64,000 nt of DNA from Arthrobacter sp. H35-D1. GTDB lineage: Bacteria > Actinomycetota > Actinomycetes > Actinomycetales > Micrococcaceae. The position numbers and the translations under genes are program-made. Shown here piece after piece: positions 1-11,598 of this stretch; positions within the stretch are counted from its first letter, which is position 1, and the number at the start of each line of letters is the position of its first letter. Below the pieces are notes generated by a model, which saw only the letters and a list, made by a program, of their open reading frames with translations, did no database searches and was not told the DNA's origin. The stretch covers positions 446,534 to 510,533 of the forward strand of contig NZ_JASISP010000001.1 of NCBI RefSeq assembly GCF_030063185.1. The letters run 5' to 3'.

Positions 1-1794
<1,794 letters not shown>

Positions 1795-2267
1795 TAACTA
1801 AACAAACAGACACACACATCCACACCGGAAAAAGGCAATGAACACATGCACTAAATTCGAAACCAGCTAAACAGTCCTGCCATCACCACAGGGGCGGCAA
1901 CAACAAAACCAAATAACCAATCCATATAAATAAATTGGTATCAATAAAACTTGGCACACTATTGAGTTCTCAAACAACAAACACACCCAGCCACACACCC
2001 AAACAAACACACGTTCATTCGCAATGATCAGCACCGAGGCAACTTTTCAAGCTTACCCACAAAGTCCCAGCAAAGCAAATCCACTCAAACAAGCAGACCA
2101 ACCACACCACAACACGCCAACACAACCAGCAAAACCAGCCACATCAACTCAAGCAATACCGTTCCCCCATCAACCGGAGCAACTCGAAAAACAATACACA
2201 CCTTTCAAACAACACGCAAATCCACCAACCCGCCCCGACTATCAGTCGCTTAGTGGTCCATTCGCTC
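1795..2267 (-). promoter_or_regulatory. rrn leader and promoter region
   Basis: About 470 bases separate 16S from the next gene. On the minus strand the sequence is rich in G and T. It contains the actinobacterial leader element TTGAGAACTCAATAGTGTGC at about 1954-1973, which pairs with the spacer at 22-35. I could not identify a convincing -35/-10 pair, so the exact rrn promoter is not called. No protein-coding gene is supported here. Confidence 0.6.
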
Positions 2268-2642
2268 CTACTTCTTGGATCCTTCCAGAACGTATTTGTG
2301 CGCAAGTACGGAACAGAGCCCCGCGATGGCCCAAACAAGAAGGGCCGCAAGTATCCAGGTGAAGAAGCCATGAATTCTGATGCCGCCAAACGACAGGGTG
2401 GCAATGATCAATGCCAACCAAGTCGAGACAAGGGAAGCTGCTCCGGCCAACGCTGGCGTGTACTTGTTTGCCAACTTGGCTACAACTCCCTCCAAGAGTG
2501 ACTGGGCAACGGTAAAGACGACGATTGCTGTGAGGAAGCCGACCAGGCCCAAGCTGAATCGAGGCAGGATCAGGGCAGCCAAGATAATCGCCACTGCTGA
2601 ACTGCCCAGCTGAACTCCGACATGGACCATTAGTTTCTTCAT
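2268..2642 (-). CDS. phage holin family / four-helix membrane protein
   Basis: A 124-residue protein made almost entirely of four hydrophobic helices (roughly residues 8-28, 32-52, 64-86 and 92-114), with a short basic start (MKK) and a KK end. This layout matches the small phage-holin-family (YvlD-like) membrane proteins common in Actinobacteria, whose role is not settled; no lysis genes are nearby, so the holin label is structural only. It is transcribed in the same direction as the rrn operon, just upstream of the leader, and may share read-through. Start is the ATG at 2642. Confidence 0.7.
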   Translation of the reverse strand: MKKLMVHVGVQLGSSAVAIILAALILPRFSLGLVGFLTAIVVFTVAQSLLEGVVAKLANKYTPALAGAASLVSTWLALIIATLSFGGIRIHGFFTWILAALLVWAIAGLCSVLAHKYVLEGSKK

Positions 2643-2806
2643 GCCTCGATCCTATGCGGAAGGGGATGGCTAGGTCAGCATTCTCCAGAGAACCGTTGCC
2701 TTGACGCAGCAAGGAGCTGTTGCCGCCGTATTCTCCGGCCACAACAGCTCCTTTCATGGGCCCAGTTGTTGTAGTTATTCCACTGGGGAGTTCCTTCAGC
2801 GCCGAT

Positions 2807-4950
2807 TCAGTACGTCTGCACCCAATCCCTGGCGCGCCGTCTTCTGCTGAAGACAACCGTTCCCAGGGCAAGTGCTGCAATCCCGGTGATCAACAGTCCC
2901 GGCAGAAGAGGGGCTACTCCGGTGTTCGCCAAGTCGGACGCGTCCTTGCTTCCCTCGCTCATGTTTGCTTCGGGAACACGGGCAGCCGTTCCGGTCGGCA
3001 CCGATGTTGTCTCTGCGGAGGACCTGCCCGGGCCCCGGGCCCCTAGAAGTGTCCGTGGACTTAGCCGTTTGGGTGTGACTCGGAGCCGAGATGTCGCTTG
3101 GTTCCGGCCCCACAACCTGCGGCTGCTCCCGCTGTTGCTCCGGTCAACACCAGTGCTCCCAGGTCGAGAGTTGTTTCCACTTCGGCCTTTGCCTGAAGAC
3201 CCGCGGTCGGATCGAAAACGGCGGTGGCGGTGCTCGGGGTAGAGGCACTCAGTGTCCAGTCTTCCTCACCGTTTCCCAGTCGCGTCCTTCGGAGGTGTTT
3301 GGTAGCTCAAAGCCCAGGACACCGCCAGCTTGTTGCTTTTCGACATCCACCCCGGCTACAGAGTGTGGGTCCCCGCCAATGGAGACCGACCTGAAGTGGC
3401 TGGGCTGGTTTTCTTGGGCTTCTGTTGTATTGATCTGCAGCGTCTTCCCATTTTCCGGGCCCATCGTCGCGGCCTTGACCTTGGGTGTGTTCAGAACCAC
3501 GATGCCCGAGCCGGGAGCATGGGCTGGATGCCGAGGGCGGCCATGACGTCTCAGGCGCACGGCGTGCCGAGGTCTTCATTGCCCCCATCGCCGCCTTACA
3601 TGTTGGGAAAACGCTTCAATTTCAGTGCCAAGACTTCACTAGTTGTGGCCCACGAAGTTGCATGGCTATGGATTCATCATCATTGACTCGTTCCCGGACT
3701 TGCCGCCACGGCTGCGATAGTTGTCGCTGCCGCTCTGGCCCGCGCGGCCGGTGAAACTCCGGAGTTGTGCTGCACACGGGAATGTTGCAGTAATAGTCGA
3801 GGTGCTCGAGGAAGTCGTCACGTCCGTCGATGAGCTCCTGCAGTCCGACCACGACCTGTTCGGCCGTCCACTGGTACCGCCATTGCGCTCCCTGGCAAAC
3901 AGGGCACGGAATGTTGCTTGCGTGAGGCAGGTGCCCCCGAGGGGGAAAATTTGTAGCAACTCAAGCCGTCAGCAGTGTGCATTTTTCATCCTTGCCCTTG
4001 TGCTGGTCGTTCACGTCGCTGCCGATGCTCGGTCAGAACAGAGCCTTGTACAACTGTAAGTAGAAGATCTTGCGTTGTTCAGGAGAGGCACCAGTTTCCC
4101 GCCGCATCCGTTCCACGCTCCAGCCGGCTTTAGCCTGCTTCCGCACTTTATCGAACGACGGCGGGACCCCGGCCTGCGCTGTTTCAGCAACCCGATTGGT
4201 CCGGGCTCCAGCGGCACTGACAAACAATATGCCTAGGCCGGGCTCCACCTCCATCCCAGTAGTGGCGTCAAAACGTGCAACCGGGCGTTGTTGCCATTTT
4301 CAGTTTCACTTATGGCTGTATCCGGGGCATAAGCACCCTCGCTTCCCCGCGCAAAGGAACTGGATCCTGCACCACGGAGCCTTTGCCCCACGTTGAAAGG
4401 GAGGTCCGAGGCAGTGCCTTCTGAAGCAGCGCCTTCGACAAGGCCTGGAGATGGACATCGAAGCGCGTCGTCGCTCTCGGGTCAGCTTCGACATCATTTA
4501 CCCAGGTGGCCCCATTGAAGTTCGCCTGCAGTGGCACCGTCACGATTGTCTGCCAGGACCGCATCCGCCTCAACCGCAAGCCGGCGCGGTCAACAAAACA
4601 TGCTGGGCCCTGGGTCTCGGTCCTACCGCAGGGACTCTTCGCCGCTGCCTTCGGGCAGTGTGGCGATCAAACCGTAGACGCGGCGGGCGCAAAACCCCAT
4701 GCTGGTCTTCTGTGCCCTGTCCGAGTTCTTGTTGGAGGATCACGTCAGTAGGACCCGGTCCTGCAGGAAGACTTCTTACTTCGCTGTTCTGTTCATGGAA
4801 GGAGAAAAAGAGGGCACCCACATCTTCCAAGAGCAGGACGATGCTGTCAGGAGCCCTTGTTGGCAGAACACGAACCATGATTGCACCGGGACCCCGCCGT
4901 GCAGCAACAGGAGCAGCAGCTTTGAGGCACGGACCATCTTCCGCTGAAGG
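2807..4950 (-). pseudogene. decayed secreted GH92-type alpha-mannosidase with LAxTG sorting signal
   Basis: Protein-like pieces of one long gene appear in changing frames on the minus strand. Around 4033-4254 a segment reads like the GH92 stretch ending in an RKIFYLQLYKAL-type motif. Around 3750-3890 there is QGAQWRYQWTAEQ followed by GLQELIDGRDDFLEHLDYY, like the GH92 EGxAWQYxW region, and then a damaged NDDE motif. At 3249-3510 a C-terminal beta-domain piece begins SGIVVLNTPKV. The end (2807-3115) has LANTG (2918-2932), a hydrophobic span and an RRRRAR tail, a class E sortase signal. A leucine-rich signal-peptide-like run lies near 4900-4930. Several hundred residues between the two GH92 blocks are missing, and frames shift repeatedly, so the gene is dead. 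The family call comes from recalled motifs, not a search. Confidence 0.62.
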
Positions 4951-5122
4951 ATCGCCCTGACAATCCTGTGGCACATTTACCCCGCTAGTTCGACGCATCC
5001 CGTGGCACAAGCTCCAGTTTGTTGAGAACATGGGGCTTTGCGAAGTCTTGTCAATACACTGCGGGACCATCCACTGCCGGATTTCGACAGGAGCAACCGC
5101 CGTGGATCCCCAAAAGATACAA

Positions 5123-5158
5123 AAATCCCCGGCGAAACCATTGGTTTCACCGGGGATT
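5123..5158 (-). terminator. intrinsic terminator after tRNA-Leu
   Basis: The inverted repeat AATCCCCGG(C/T)GAAACCA with its complement forms a long GC-rich stem. On the minus strand it is followed by a run of T residues (complement of 5121-5125). It sits just downstream of the tRNA-Leu gene. Confidence 0.85.
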
Positions 5159-5168
5159 CTCAAAAACG

Positions 5169-5251
5169 TGCGCGAGGGGGGATTTGAACCCCCACGCCCT
5201 TTCGGACACTGGCACCTGAAGCCAGCGCGTCTGCCGTTCCGCCACTCGCGC
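5169..5251 (-). tRNA. tRNA-Leu (anticodon CAG)
   Basis: A class II tRNA of 83 bases. The acceptor arms GCGCGAG / CTCGCGC pair perfectly. The anticodon stem CTGGC/GCCAG encloses TTCAGGT, giving anticodon CAG. There is a long variable arm with a TCCGAAAGGG-type hairpin and a GGTTCAAATCC T arm. CCA is not encoded. An intrinsic terminator follows at 5123-5158. Confidence 0.96.
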
Positions 5252-5695
5252 GTTTTTCTTGTCTCACCGAAGGGTCGAAGTAATTTCGTCTCTCAGTGGA
5301 ACAGCGAGATCAAGCATATAGGACACTGTACCGATTTACCTAAACGAGCTGTTCCACAGCTGCTGACTGAGCCAATTTCAGTCCTGCAAAGCAATCCCGA
5401 TCCTTGATTTCACATGGATCTTTCCACCTGCCGCCGCTTCCCTGCAGTGCCCTGCCGTTGTAGGAAGTTTGCCACATCCGGCTCACCCAACAGGTATATT
5501 CAAAGGCTGCGGCAGTAGTATCGAGCATGGGTAGAGTTGTGCGCGATGCGGACGACGCTGGTTTGGTGCCCTTTGCGACACAGCCTGTGCACCGGTTTCC
5601 AGGCAACCTGCCCGCACACTTCAGCTACTCCAGGACCATCCAGCAAGTAACAAGTAAGCAGTACCATTCAGCAGCACCTAAGGAAAGGAGAGTAG
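5252..5695. promoter_or_regulatory. intergenic region with promoter of the fha-pkn operon
   Basis: A 444-base gap lies between the divergent tRNA-Leu and the first gene of the plus-strand operon. It must hold both promoters, but no hexamer pair stands out by eye. The strong ribosome binding site AAGGAAAGGAG ends about seven bases before the fhaA ATG at 5696. No coding sequence is supported. Confidence 0.5.
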
Positions 5696-6514
5696 ATGGG
5701 TTTGTTTGACAACGTTGAAAAAGGCATTGAAAAGGCAGTCCGTGGCGCCTTCTCGATAGGTTCCAAGACGGTGCAGCCTGTGGAACTGGCCAGTTCCCTG
5801 CGCAGGGAACTGGATGACAAAGCAATGACTTTGGATGCCGGACGGACCCTCGCTCCCAATATTTTCAATATCGAACTTGGCGATGCCGACTTCGAACGCG
5901 CCCAAGCCTGGGGCGTGACACTGGCTGAAGAACTGTGCGATGTTGTCATCAACCACTCCCGCAGCCAAGGTTACGTCTTGCAAGGCCCCGTGCGTGTTGC
6001 GTTCAACCACCACGCTGACCTCCGTGCTGGCCATTTTGATGTCGCTTCCGCCACAGAGAAGGAAAATGCCGCGCCGTCGCTGGATGTAGGAGCCCACAAC
6101 ACCCCGCGACCCCCCGCCCGTCCCAGCCAGAATCCTGGAGTTGCCCAAGCCCCCCCGGCGCCGGTCTACAAACGCCAGCCACCGCCGTCGTCCCCGGCTG
6201 CCGCCCCTCAGGGCCAGCCCGTGCTGGACATTGACGGTCAGCGATACTCCCTCAACGCTTCCTCCATCATTCTCGGCAGGTCTTCGGAAGCCGATATTTT
6301 GATCGACGACACAGGCGTGTCACGCAAGCACCTGGAAATTCGTGCCCGGGACGGAGCCACCACGGCCGTTGACCTTGGGTCGACCAACGGCAGCTACGTG
6401 GATGGCCACCGCGTTCAAGGCACGGCAGCCCTGCACGACGGATCGAGCATCACCATGGGACACACCCAAATAACCTTCCGCATCCTCCCGGCACGGGGCG
6501 GTGGTCGGCGATGA
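5696..6514 (+). CDS. fhaA: FhaA: DUF3662 and FHA domain protein
   Basis: A 272-residue cytoplasmic phosphothreonine-binding protein. The N-terminal part (about 1-120) is the DUF3662 domain beginning MGLFDNVEKGIEKAV. A proline-rich linker covers about 135-175. The FHA domain spans about 176-264 with the expected GRS (194), SRKH (209-212) and GSTNGS (228-233) motifs. In mycobacteria, FhaA binds phosphorylated partners of PknB, including the MurJ-linked pseudokinase, and tunes peptidoglycan precursor export. It is the first gene of the operon, has a strong ribosome binding site, and its stop overlaps the fhaB start (ATGA). Confidence 0.93.
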   Translation: MGLFDNVEKGIEKAVRGAFSIGSKTVQPVELASSLRRELDDKAMTLDAGRTLAPNIFNIELGDADFERAQAWGVTLAEELCDVVINHSRSQGYVLQGPVRVAFNHHADLRAGHFDVASATEKENAAPSLDVGAHNTPRPPARPSQNPGVAQAPPAPVYKRQPPPSSPAAAPQGQPVLDIDGQRYSLNASSIILGRSSEADILIDDTGVSRKHLEIRARDGATTAVDLGSTNGSYVDGHRVQGTAALHDGSSITMGHTQITFRILPARGGGRR

Positions 6515-6996
6515 ACGATCTCAGCCTCGTTGTCACCATTTTGCGCTTTGGCTTTCTGGTCTTGATGTGGATCATGGTGTTCAGTGTTGTGGCGGCCATG
6601 CGCCGAGACCTGGTGATCGGACGCAAAGCCAAGGTGGGCGAACTCACTGCCAGGGAGGCCCGCAAGCATCCGGAATTGATTGAAGTGGCCCCACAAGCCA
6701 AGCCACAGGCCCACCAACTTGTTGTGACCGAGGGCCCCCTCCAAGGGACCACTCTGGAACTTGCCGGCATGCCCATTTTGCTGGGACGCGCACAGGAAGC
6801 CACGCTGGTGCTTGAGGACGACTACGCCTCCGGACGCCATGCACGCCTTTTCCCGCAGGGCACTCGCTGGTTCATTGAAGATTTAGGCTCCACCAATGGA
6901 ACATTCCTCGGTGGCACGGCGTTGACTCGCGCCCTTCCCGTGGAACTCGGTGTTCCTGTGCGGATCGGCAAAACGGTCATCGAATTGAGGCCGTGA
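6511..6996 (+). CDS. fhaB: FhaB: membrane-anchored FHA domain protein
   Basis: 161 residues with one N-terminal membrane helix (about 8-29), a basic charged stretch, then an FHA domain (about 70-160) carrying LLGR (91-94), SGRH (107-110) and GSTNGT (126-131). The relative FhaB/FipA in mycobacteria is a PknA/PknB substrate reader acting at the septum. It overlaps fhaA upstream by four bases (ATGA) and pstP downstream (GTGA), implying tight translational coupling. Confidence 0.92.
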   Translation: MNDLSLVVTILRFGFLVLMWIMVFSVVAAMRRDLVIGRKAKVGELTAREARKHPELIEVAPQAKPQAHQLVVTEGPLQGTTLELAGMPILLGRAQEATLVLEDDYASGRHARLFPQGTRWFIEDLGSTNGTFLGGTALTRALPVELGVPVRIGKTVIELRP

Positions 6997-8756
6997 ACAT
7001 GGCCGAATATCCGCTCATCCTGCGCTACGCCGCCAGATCCCATGTGGGCATGGTCAGGGCCAAAAACGACGATTCCGCCTATGCGGGGAAGTATTTGGCC
7101 GTTGTCGCCGACGGCATGGGTGGACACGCAGGCGGTGACGTGGCCAGCGCCTCCACTGTCCTTGACTTGGTGCATTTGGACCACAACCACCACAATGACG
7201 ACGCAGGGACGCGCCTGGCCGATGAAATCCAAAGCGCAAATTCGCTGCTTTCCGAACTGGTGCATGTCAATCCTAAATTGGCTGGCATGGGCACCACCGT
7301 GACTGCCCTGCTGCTCTCCGGGGAACGCCTGGCCTACGCCCACATTGGTGATTCCCGCGCCTACCGGCTCAAGGATGGAGCCTTTGAACAGCTGAGCACG
7401 GACCATACCTTTGTCCAGCGCATGATCGAGGCGGGTCGCATGACCGAAGCCGAAGCCGACGTTCACCCCCACAAAAACGTGCTCATGCGCGTTCTGGGTG
7501 ATGTTGATGCCTCGCCCGAACTGGATCTGAAGCACTTCGATGCCAGCCCGGGCGAACGCTGGCTGTTGTGCTCGGACGGACTGAACTTTGTGCGTCATGG
7601 CGTCATTGAAGAAGTCATCCGGCACACGAAATCCCTTGCCACGGCCGCCGACACGCTCATTGAGCTGACCCTGGCCGCAGGCTCGCCCGACAACGTCACC
7701 GTGGTTGTCTTTGACGTTGTCGAAGCCACCCCCGAGCAGACCCGCACAGCTGCCCTGGAGACCGTCAAGCCCGACACCTCCGTCTCCGATGAATCCGATC
7801 TTCCACCTCAGACCGCTGTACCGGCCACGACCCAGGCTGACATGCACGACGGCGGGACTCCTGCCGGGCGTGAGCCGTCCGGGCACACGGATGCGAATCC
7901 GGAAGACGAACACCCGGCCACGGACACCGACAGCGTTGCCCCTGCCGAGGCCAACGACCCAGACGATCCCGATGAAGCGGACGATTCCGACTCCGAGGCG
8001 CTGGACGCCAATATTCGCGAAGCTGCCATCCGGAAAGAACTGGCCGGACGATCACATGAACTCGTGGGTGCAGCGCTGACTGCCAATGCCGATGGCAAGA
8101 TCCCGCTGCTTCCACACCATCCCGCTGCGCAGCGCGCCGCAACTGTCCTCACGCACAAACCCGAAGCTGCACCGACCATGGTGGAGGACACCGAGGTGTC
8201 GCTCCCGAGACTGCGTCAGCGGCCCTTGGTACTGGCCATCCTCGGCTTCCTGGCAGCCCTTGTCATTGTGGCGGGTTCCTGGGCCGCCTACGCTTGGACT
8301 CAAACACAGTTCTTTGTGGGCGTTTCGCATGGAAACGTGGCCATCTTCAAGGGTGTTTCACAATCGCTCGGCCCCGTCTCACTCTCGCATCTCTATCGGG
8401 AAACCAGCGTTGAGGTTCACTCCCTGCCCGACTATTCGCAACAGCTGGTCGCTGCGACAATGCCGGTTTCCACGCTCAGCGGTGCCGAGCAAATCATCAG
8501 CGACTTGCAACTGGGCACGGGCACGAGCCTGCCCCCATGCGACCTTGTGCCGTCGCCGAGCACCAGTTCGGCGCCCACCAGTTCGCCGACGGGGACCCAA
8601 TCCTCCACGGCCAAGGGCACCCCTGTGCCAACCCCAAGCTCCGCTTCGGCCGGCTCGGCTGTCGGCAGCACGGCGAAGGCAAGCCCCAGCACCGCGGCAA
8701 GCAAGACGGCAACGCCTGCAGCACCCCCTACATGCATTCCCGGAGGTGGAAATTGA
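6993..8756 (+). CDS. pstP: PstP: PP2C-family Ser/Thr protein phosphatase
   Basis: A 587-residue membrane phosphatase that reverses PknA/PknB phosphorylation. The PP2C catalytic domain fills about residues 8-240 with the metal-binding VADGMGGHAGGD motif near 38-49, GTTV, HIGDSRAY and SPDN motifs. A long acidic linker follows, then a single membrane helix near 411-433 and an extracellular Thr/Ser/Ala/Pro-rich tail. It could start at GTG 6993 (overlapping fhaB) or ATG 6999. The acidic region of about 150 residues makes it longer than mycobacterial PstP (about 515). Its end overlaps the next gene. Confidence 0.94.
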   Translation: MNMAEYPLILRYAARSHVGMVRAKNDDSAYAGKYLAVVADGMGGHAGGDVASASTVLDLVHLDHNHHNDDAGTRLADEIQSANSLLSELVHVNPKLAGMGTTVTALLLSGERLAYAHIGDSRAYRLKDGAFEQLSTDHTFVQRMIEAGRMTEAEADVHPHKNVLMRVLGDVDASPELDLKHFDASPGERWLLCSDGLNFVRHGVIEEVIRHTKSLATAADTLIELTLAAGSPDNVTVVVFDVVEATPEQTRTAALETVKPDTSVSDESDLPPQTAVPATTQADMHDGGTPAGREPSGHTDANPEDEHPATDTDSVAPAEANDPDDPDEADDSDSEALDANIREAAIRKELAGRSHELVGAALTANADGKIPLLPHHPAAQRAATVLTHKPEAAPTMVEDTEVSLPRLRQRPLVLAILGFLAALVIVAGSWAAYAWTQTQFFVGVSHGNVAIFKGVSQSLGPVSLSHLYRETSVEVHSLPDYSQQLVAATMPVSTLSGAEQIISDLQLGTGTSLPPCDLVPSPSTSSAPTSSPTGTQSSTAKGTPVPTPSSASAGSAVGSTAKASPSTAASKTATPAAPPTCIPGGGN

Positions 8757-10147
8757 GCCAGCTACTGACCGTCTCCAAGCCACGCCGGAACACCGAACTG
8801 CTCCTGCTGGTGCTGGCATTGGCCATGTCAGCCATGGCCAATGGTTTGGTGAACTTGAACCTGGGCCGCAGCTTCGACAACGACTTCTACATCCAGATAG
8901 CAATTCTGACCGTGTTGTCTGTTGGTTTCCACGTGGTTTTGCGCTTCAAGGCGAAATATGCCGATCCGGTAATGTTGCCCGTGGTCGTGGCCCTGAACGG
9001 CCTCGGTCTGGCTGTCATCCACCGCTTGGACATCGCTTCCGGGGACACTGCCGGAACACGGCAATGGATGTGGACAAGCCTTGCCGCCATCGCCGCCATC
9101 GCCGTGGTCTGGTTCCTGCGCGACCATCGAATTCTGCGCCGCTACACCTACATATCCCTGCTGGCCTCGGTGATTCTGCTGATTCTTCCCCTCGTTCCCG
9201 GGATTAGCGCGGGCAACGTCAATGGTGCGACGGTCTGGATTGCGATTGGTCCGTTTACGTTCCAACCAGGTGAGATAGCGAAAATCACCTTGGCCATGTT
9301 CTTTGCCGGGTACCTATCTTCCAACCGCGACTTGATCCTTCTGGCCGGAAAGAAGATTGGTCCACTTCAGCTTCCGCGCGCCCAGGACCTTGCCCCCATG
9401 ATCGTGGCGTGGCTGGCCAGTGTTGGCGTGCTGGTTTTTCAGCGCGACCTGGGCACATCTATCCTGTTCTTTGGCCTGTTCATGGTCATGATCTACGTCG
9501 CGACCAGCCGCATCAGCTGGATCTTCATCGGCCTGGCGTTGATTGCCGTCGGCGGAGTTGCCGCGTATCAATTGTTTCCCCACGTGACCCGACGCATCGA
9601 CGTCTGGGTCCACGCCCTGAATCCCGAATACATCGGTGCTGCCGGCGGGAGTTTCCAAGTAGTCGAAGGGCTGTTTGGCCTGGCCAACGGCGGGCTCATG
9701 GGAACCGGTTTCGGCCAAGGTTCCCCCGACAATGTGCCCCTGGCAAATAGTGACATGATCATCGCCAGCATTGGTGAGGAGCTGGGCCTTGTGGGCTTGT
9801 TTGCTGTCATCTCGCTTTACGCCCTCTTCATCGCCCGAGGATTCCGCGCAGCCCTCGGCACGCGAGACGCCTTCGGAAAGCTCCTGGCCGTGGGATTGTC
9901 GTTTGCCTTTGCACTGCAGTGCTTTGTCATCATCGGTGGCGTGACCCGGCTCATCCCTCTGACGGGTCTCACAACGCCCTTCCTGGCAGCTGGTGGTTCT
10001 TCATTGTTGGCCAACTGGATCATCCTGGCGCTGCTGCTGAAAATTTCAGATGCCGCACGGCGTCCCATTGACGTTTCTGCCATGCCACCATCCAGTGAAA
10101 CCCCGCCAACCATTGAGCCGACACAGAAGGAGGTGCCCGCACCATGA
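8753..10147 (+). CDS. FtsW/RodA/SpoVE (SEDS) peptidoglycan polymerase
   Basis: A 464-residue polytopic membrane protein of the SEDS family, which polymerises lipid II into glycan strands together with a class B PBP, here the next gene. About ten to twelve hydrophobic helices are visible, with family signatures such as FQPGEIAKI, FQRDLGTS and the C-terminal GLTTPFLAAGGSS block. The start is probably TTG at 8753, placed three bases after GGAGGTGGA and overlapping the pstP stop. An in-frame start as far up as 8537 exists but would lie inside pstP. By position it is the RodA/FtsW member of the pkn cluster. Confidence 0.93.
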   Translation: MSQLLTVSKPRRNTELLLLVLALAMSAMANGLVNLNLGRSFDNDFYIQIAILTVLSVGFHVVLRFKAKYADPVMLPVVVALNGLGLAVIHRLDIASGDTAGTRQWMWTSLAAIAAIAVVWFLRDHRILRRYTYISLLASVILLILPLVPGISAGNVNGATVWIAIGPFTFQPGEIAKITLAMFFAGYLSSNRDLILLAGKKIGPLQLPRAQDLAPMIVAWLASVGVLVFQRDLGTSILFFGLFMVMIYVATSRISWIFIGLALIAVGGVAAYQLFPHVTRRIDVWVHALNPEYIGAAGGSFQVVEGLFGLANGGLMGTGFGQGSPDNVPLANSDMIIASIGEELGLVGLFAVISLYALFIARGFRAALGTRDAFGKLLAVGLSFAFALQCFVIIGGVTRLIPLTGLTTPFLAAGGSSLLANWIILALLLKISDAARRPIDVSAMPPSSETPPTIEPTQKEVPAP

Positions 10148-11598
10148 ACCAAGCAATCCGCAATTCATGGATCGTCGCCATCGCCTTGTTTGCCTTGCTC
10201 TTTGGCTCAATTTCCTACGTGCAGTTCTTTGCCGTGGATTCACTCAATGCCAATCCCAACAACAACCGTCAGCTGGAGATGAATTTCTGCGGCAACCGCG
10301 GCCCCATCCTGGTCGACGGTCAAGCCATTGCCGAATCGGTTGCCACAAAAACCGACTGCAAGTTCCAGCGCAAGTACAACGATCCTCTGCTCTACGCGGG
10401 ACTGACAGGCTTCTTCAGCAAGTACTCCGGACAGTACGGCGTGGAATCAGCCATGAAGGACGAGCTCACGGGCACTTCCGACAGCGCTTTGTTTGACCGC
10501 ATCGCCCAGGCTTTCACCGGTGCGCAGCCGCAGGGTCGCTCCGTGGAGCTGACAGTTGATTCGAAAATTCAAAAGCTCGCCTACGATTCAATCCCCGATG
10601 GCATCGGCGGTTCCATTGTGGTCATGAACCCCAAGACCGGCGCCATCATCGCCATGGTGTCGAAGCCGTCCTACGACACCAACCTGTTGGCGACCCACAA
10701 CAAGGCGGACTTCGATGAGTCGATGGCAAGCCTTGTGGGCATCCCCGGAATCAACTTGTTTGGTTCCTCCGCTTACAAGCAGTTGTACGCACCCGGCTCG
10801 GTCTTCAAGATCATCGATACGGCCGCCGCGCTGGAGTCGGGCAAGTATAAGAAGGACAGCATTCTTCCCAATCCCGCACAGTTGACCTTCCCTGGCATCG
10901 AGTACACCTTGCCCAACTACGCGAACGGCCAGTGCTACACCCAAGACAAGGCGTCCTTCGCCTTCGCCTTGGAGAACTCCTGCAATACGCCGTTTGCCAG
11001 CATTGCCCTGGATTTGGGACAGGATGCCATTACGGCCCAAGCCGAGAAATTCGGTTTCAACGACAATTCGCTGACTTTACCGGATTCGGTGGTCGGCAGC
11101 CGTTTTCCTGGCAGCGAAGGCAAATTGGATGCCCCGGCCTTGGCGCAAAGTGCCATCGGCCAGCGCGATGTCCTCAGCACCCCCTTGGAGATCGCCATGA
11201 TGACTGCCGCCATTGCCAACGGTGGCAAGCAAATGGCACCGAATCTAGTACAAACCGTGCGCACCCCGGAACTAAAAACTGTCTCGAGCCTCAAACCCGA
11301 GGTTTTGCGTCAGTCGACAACGCCGGAAATTGCGGCCCAGATTACTGATTGGATGGTCAGTGTGGTTGACAACGGCATTGCTTCGGCCGCGGCCGTTCCC
11401 GGTGTTGAAGTGGCAGGCAAGACAGGAACCGCAGAGCTTGGAGATGGATTGAACAACTCATGGTTTACCGGCTTTGCACCGGCCAACGACCCGGAGGTGG
11501 TCGTCACCATTGTCATGCCAGAGGTTGATGTGGCCACCGGCGCACAATTTACAAGTCCCAATGCAAGCAAACTCTTCAAGGCGGTGTTGAAAAAGTGA
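10144..11598 (+). CDS. pbpA: PbpA: class B penicillin-binding transpeptidase
   Basis: 484 residues. An N-terminal membrane anchor (about 12-30) is followed by a short PBP dimerisation domain and a transpeptidase domain. The active-site motif SVFK begins at about residue 219, the SxN motif is SCN (in ENSCNTP) and the KTG motif is AGKTGTAE. It cross-links peptidoglycan outside the membrane and is expected to pair with the SEDS protein just upstream. Start ATG overlaps the upstream stop by one codon (ATGA); its own stop overlaps the pknA GTG. Confidence 0.95.
   Translation: MNQAIRNSWIVAIALFALLFGSISYVQFFAVDSLNANPNNNRQLEMNFCGNRGPILVDGQAIAESVATKTDCKFQRKYNDPLLYAGLTGFFSKYSGQYGVESAMKDELTGTSDSALFDRIAQAFTGAQPQGRSVELTVDSKIQKLAYDSIPDGIGGSIVVMNPKTGAIIAMVSKPSYDTNLLATHNKADFDESMASLVGIPGINLFGSSAYKQLYAPGSVFKIIDTAAALESGKYKKDSILPNPAQLTFPGIEYTLPNYANGQCYTQDKASFAFALENSCNTPFASIALDLGQDAITAQAEKFGFNDNSLTLPDSVVGSRFPGSEGKLDAPALAQSAIGQRDVLSTPLEIAMMTAAIANGGKQMAPNLVQTVRTPELKTVSSLKPEVLRQSTTPEIAAQITDWMVSVVDNGIASAAAVPGVEVAGKTGTAELGDGLNNSWFTGFAPANDPEVVVTIVMPEVDVATGAQFTSPNASKLFKAVLKK

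Noticed and set aside
2242-2880. A 212-codon minus-strand frame overlapping the holin-like gene
   Set aside because: The overlapping 124-residue frame has four clear membrane helices and a normal start; the longer frame is a shadow with random composition.
6822-7913. A 363-codon minus-strand frame opposite pstP
   Set aside because: Antisense shadow of the PP2C domain, without protein-like features or its own regulatory signals.
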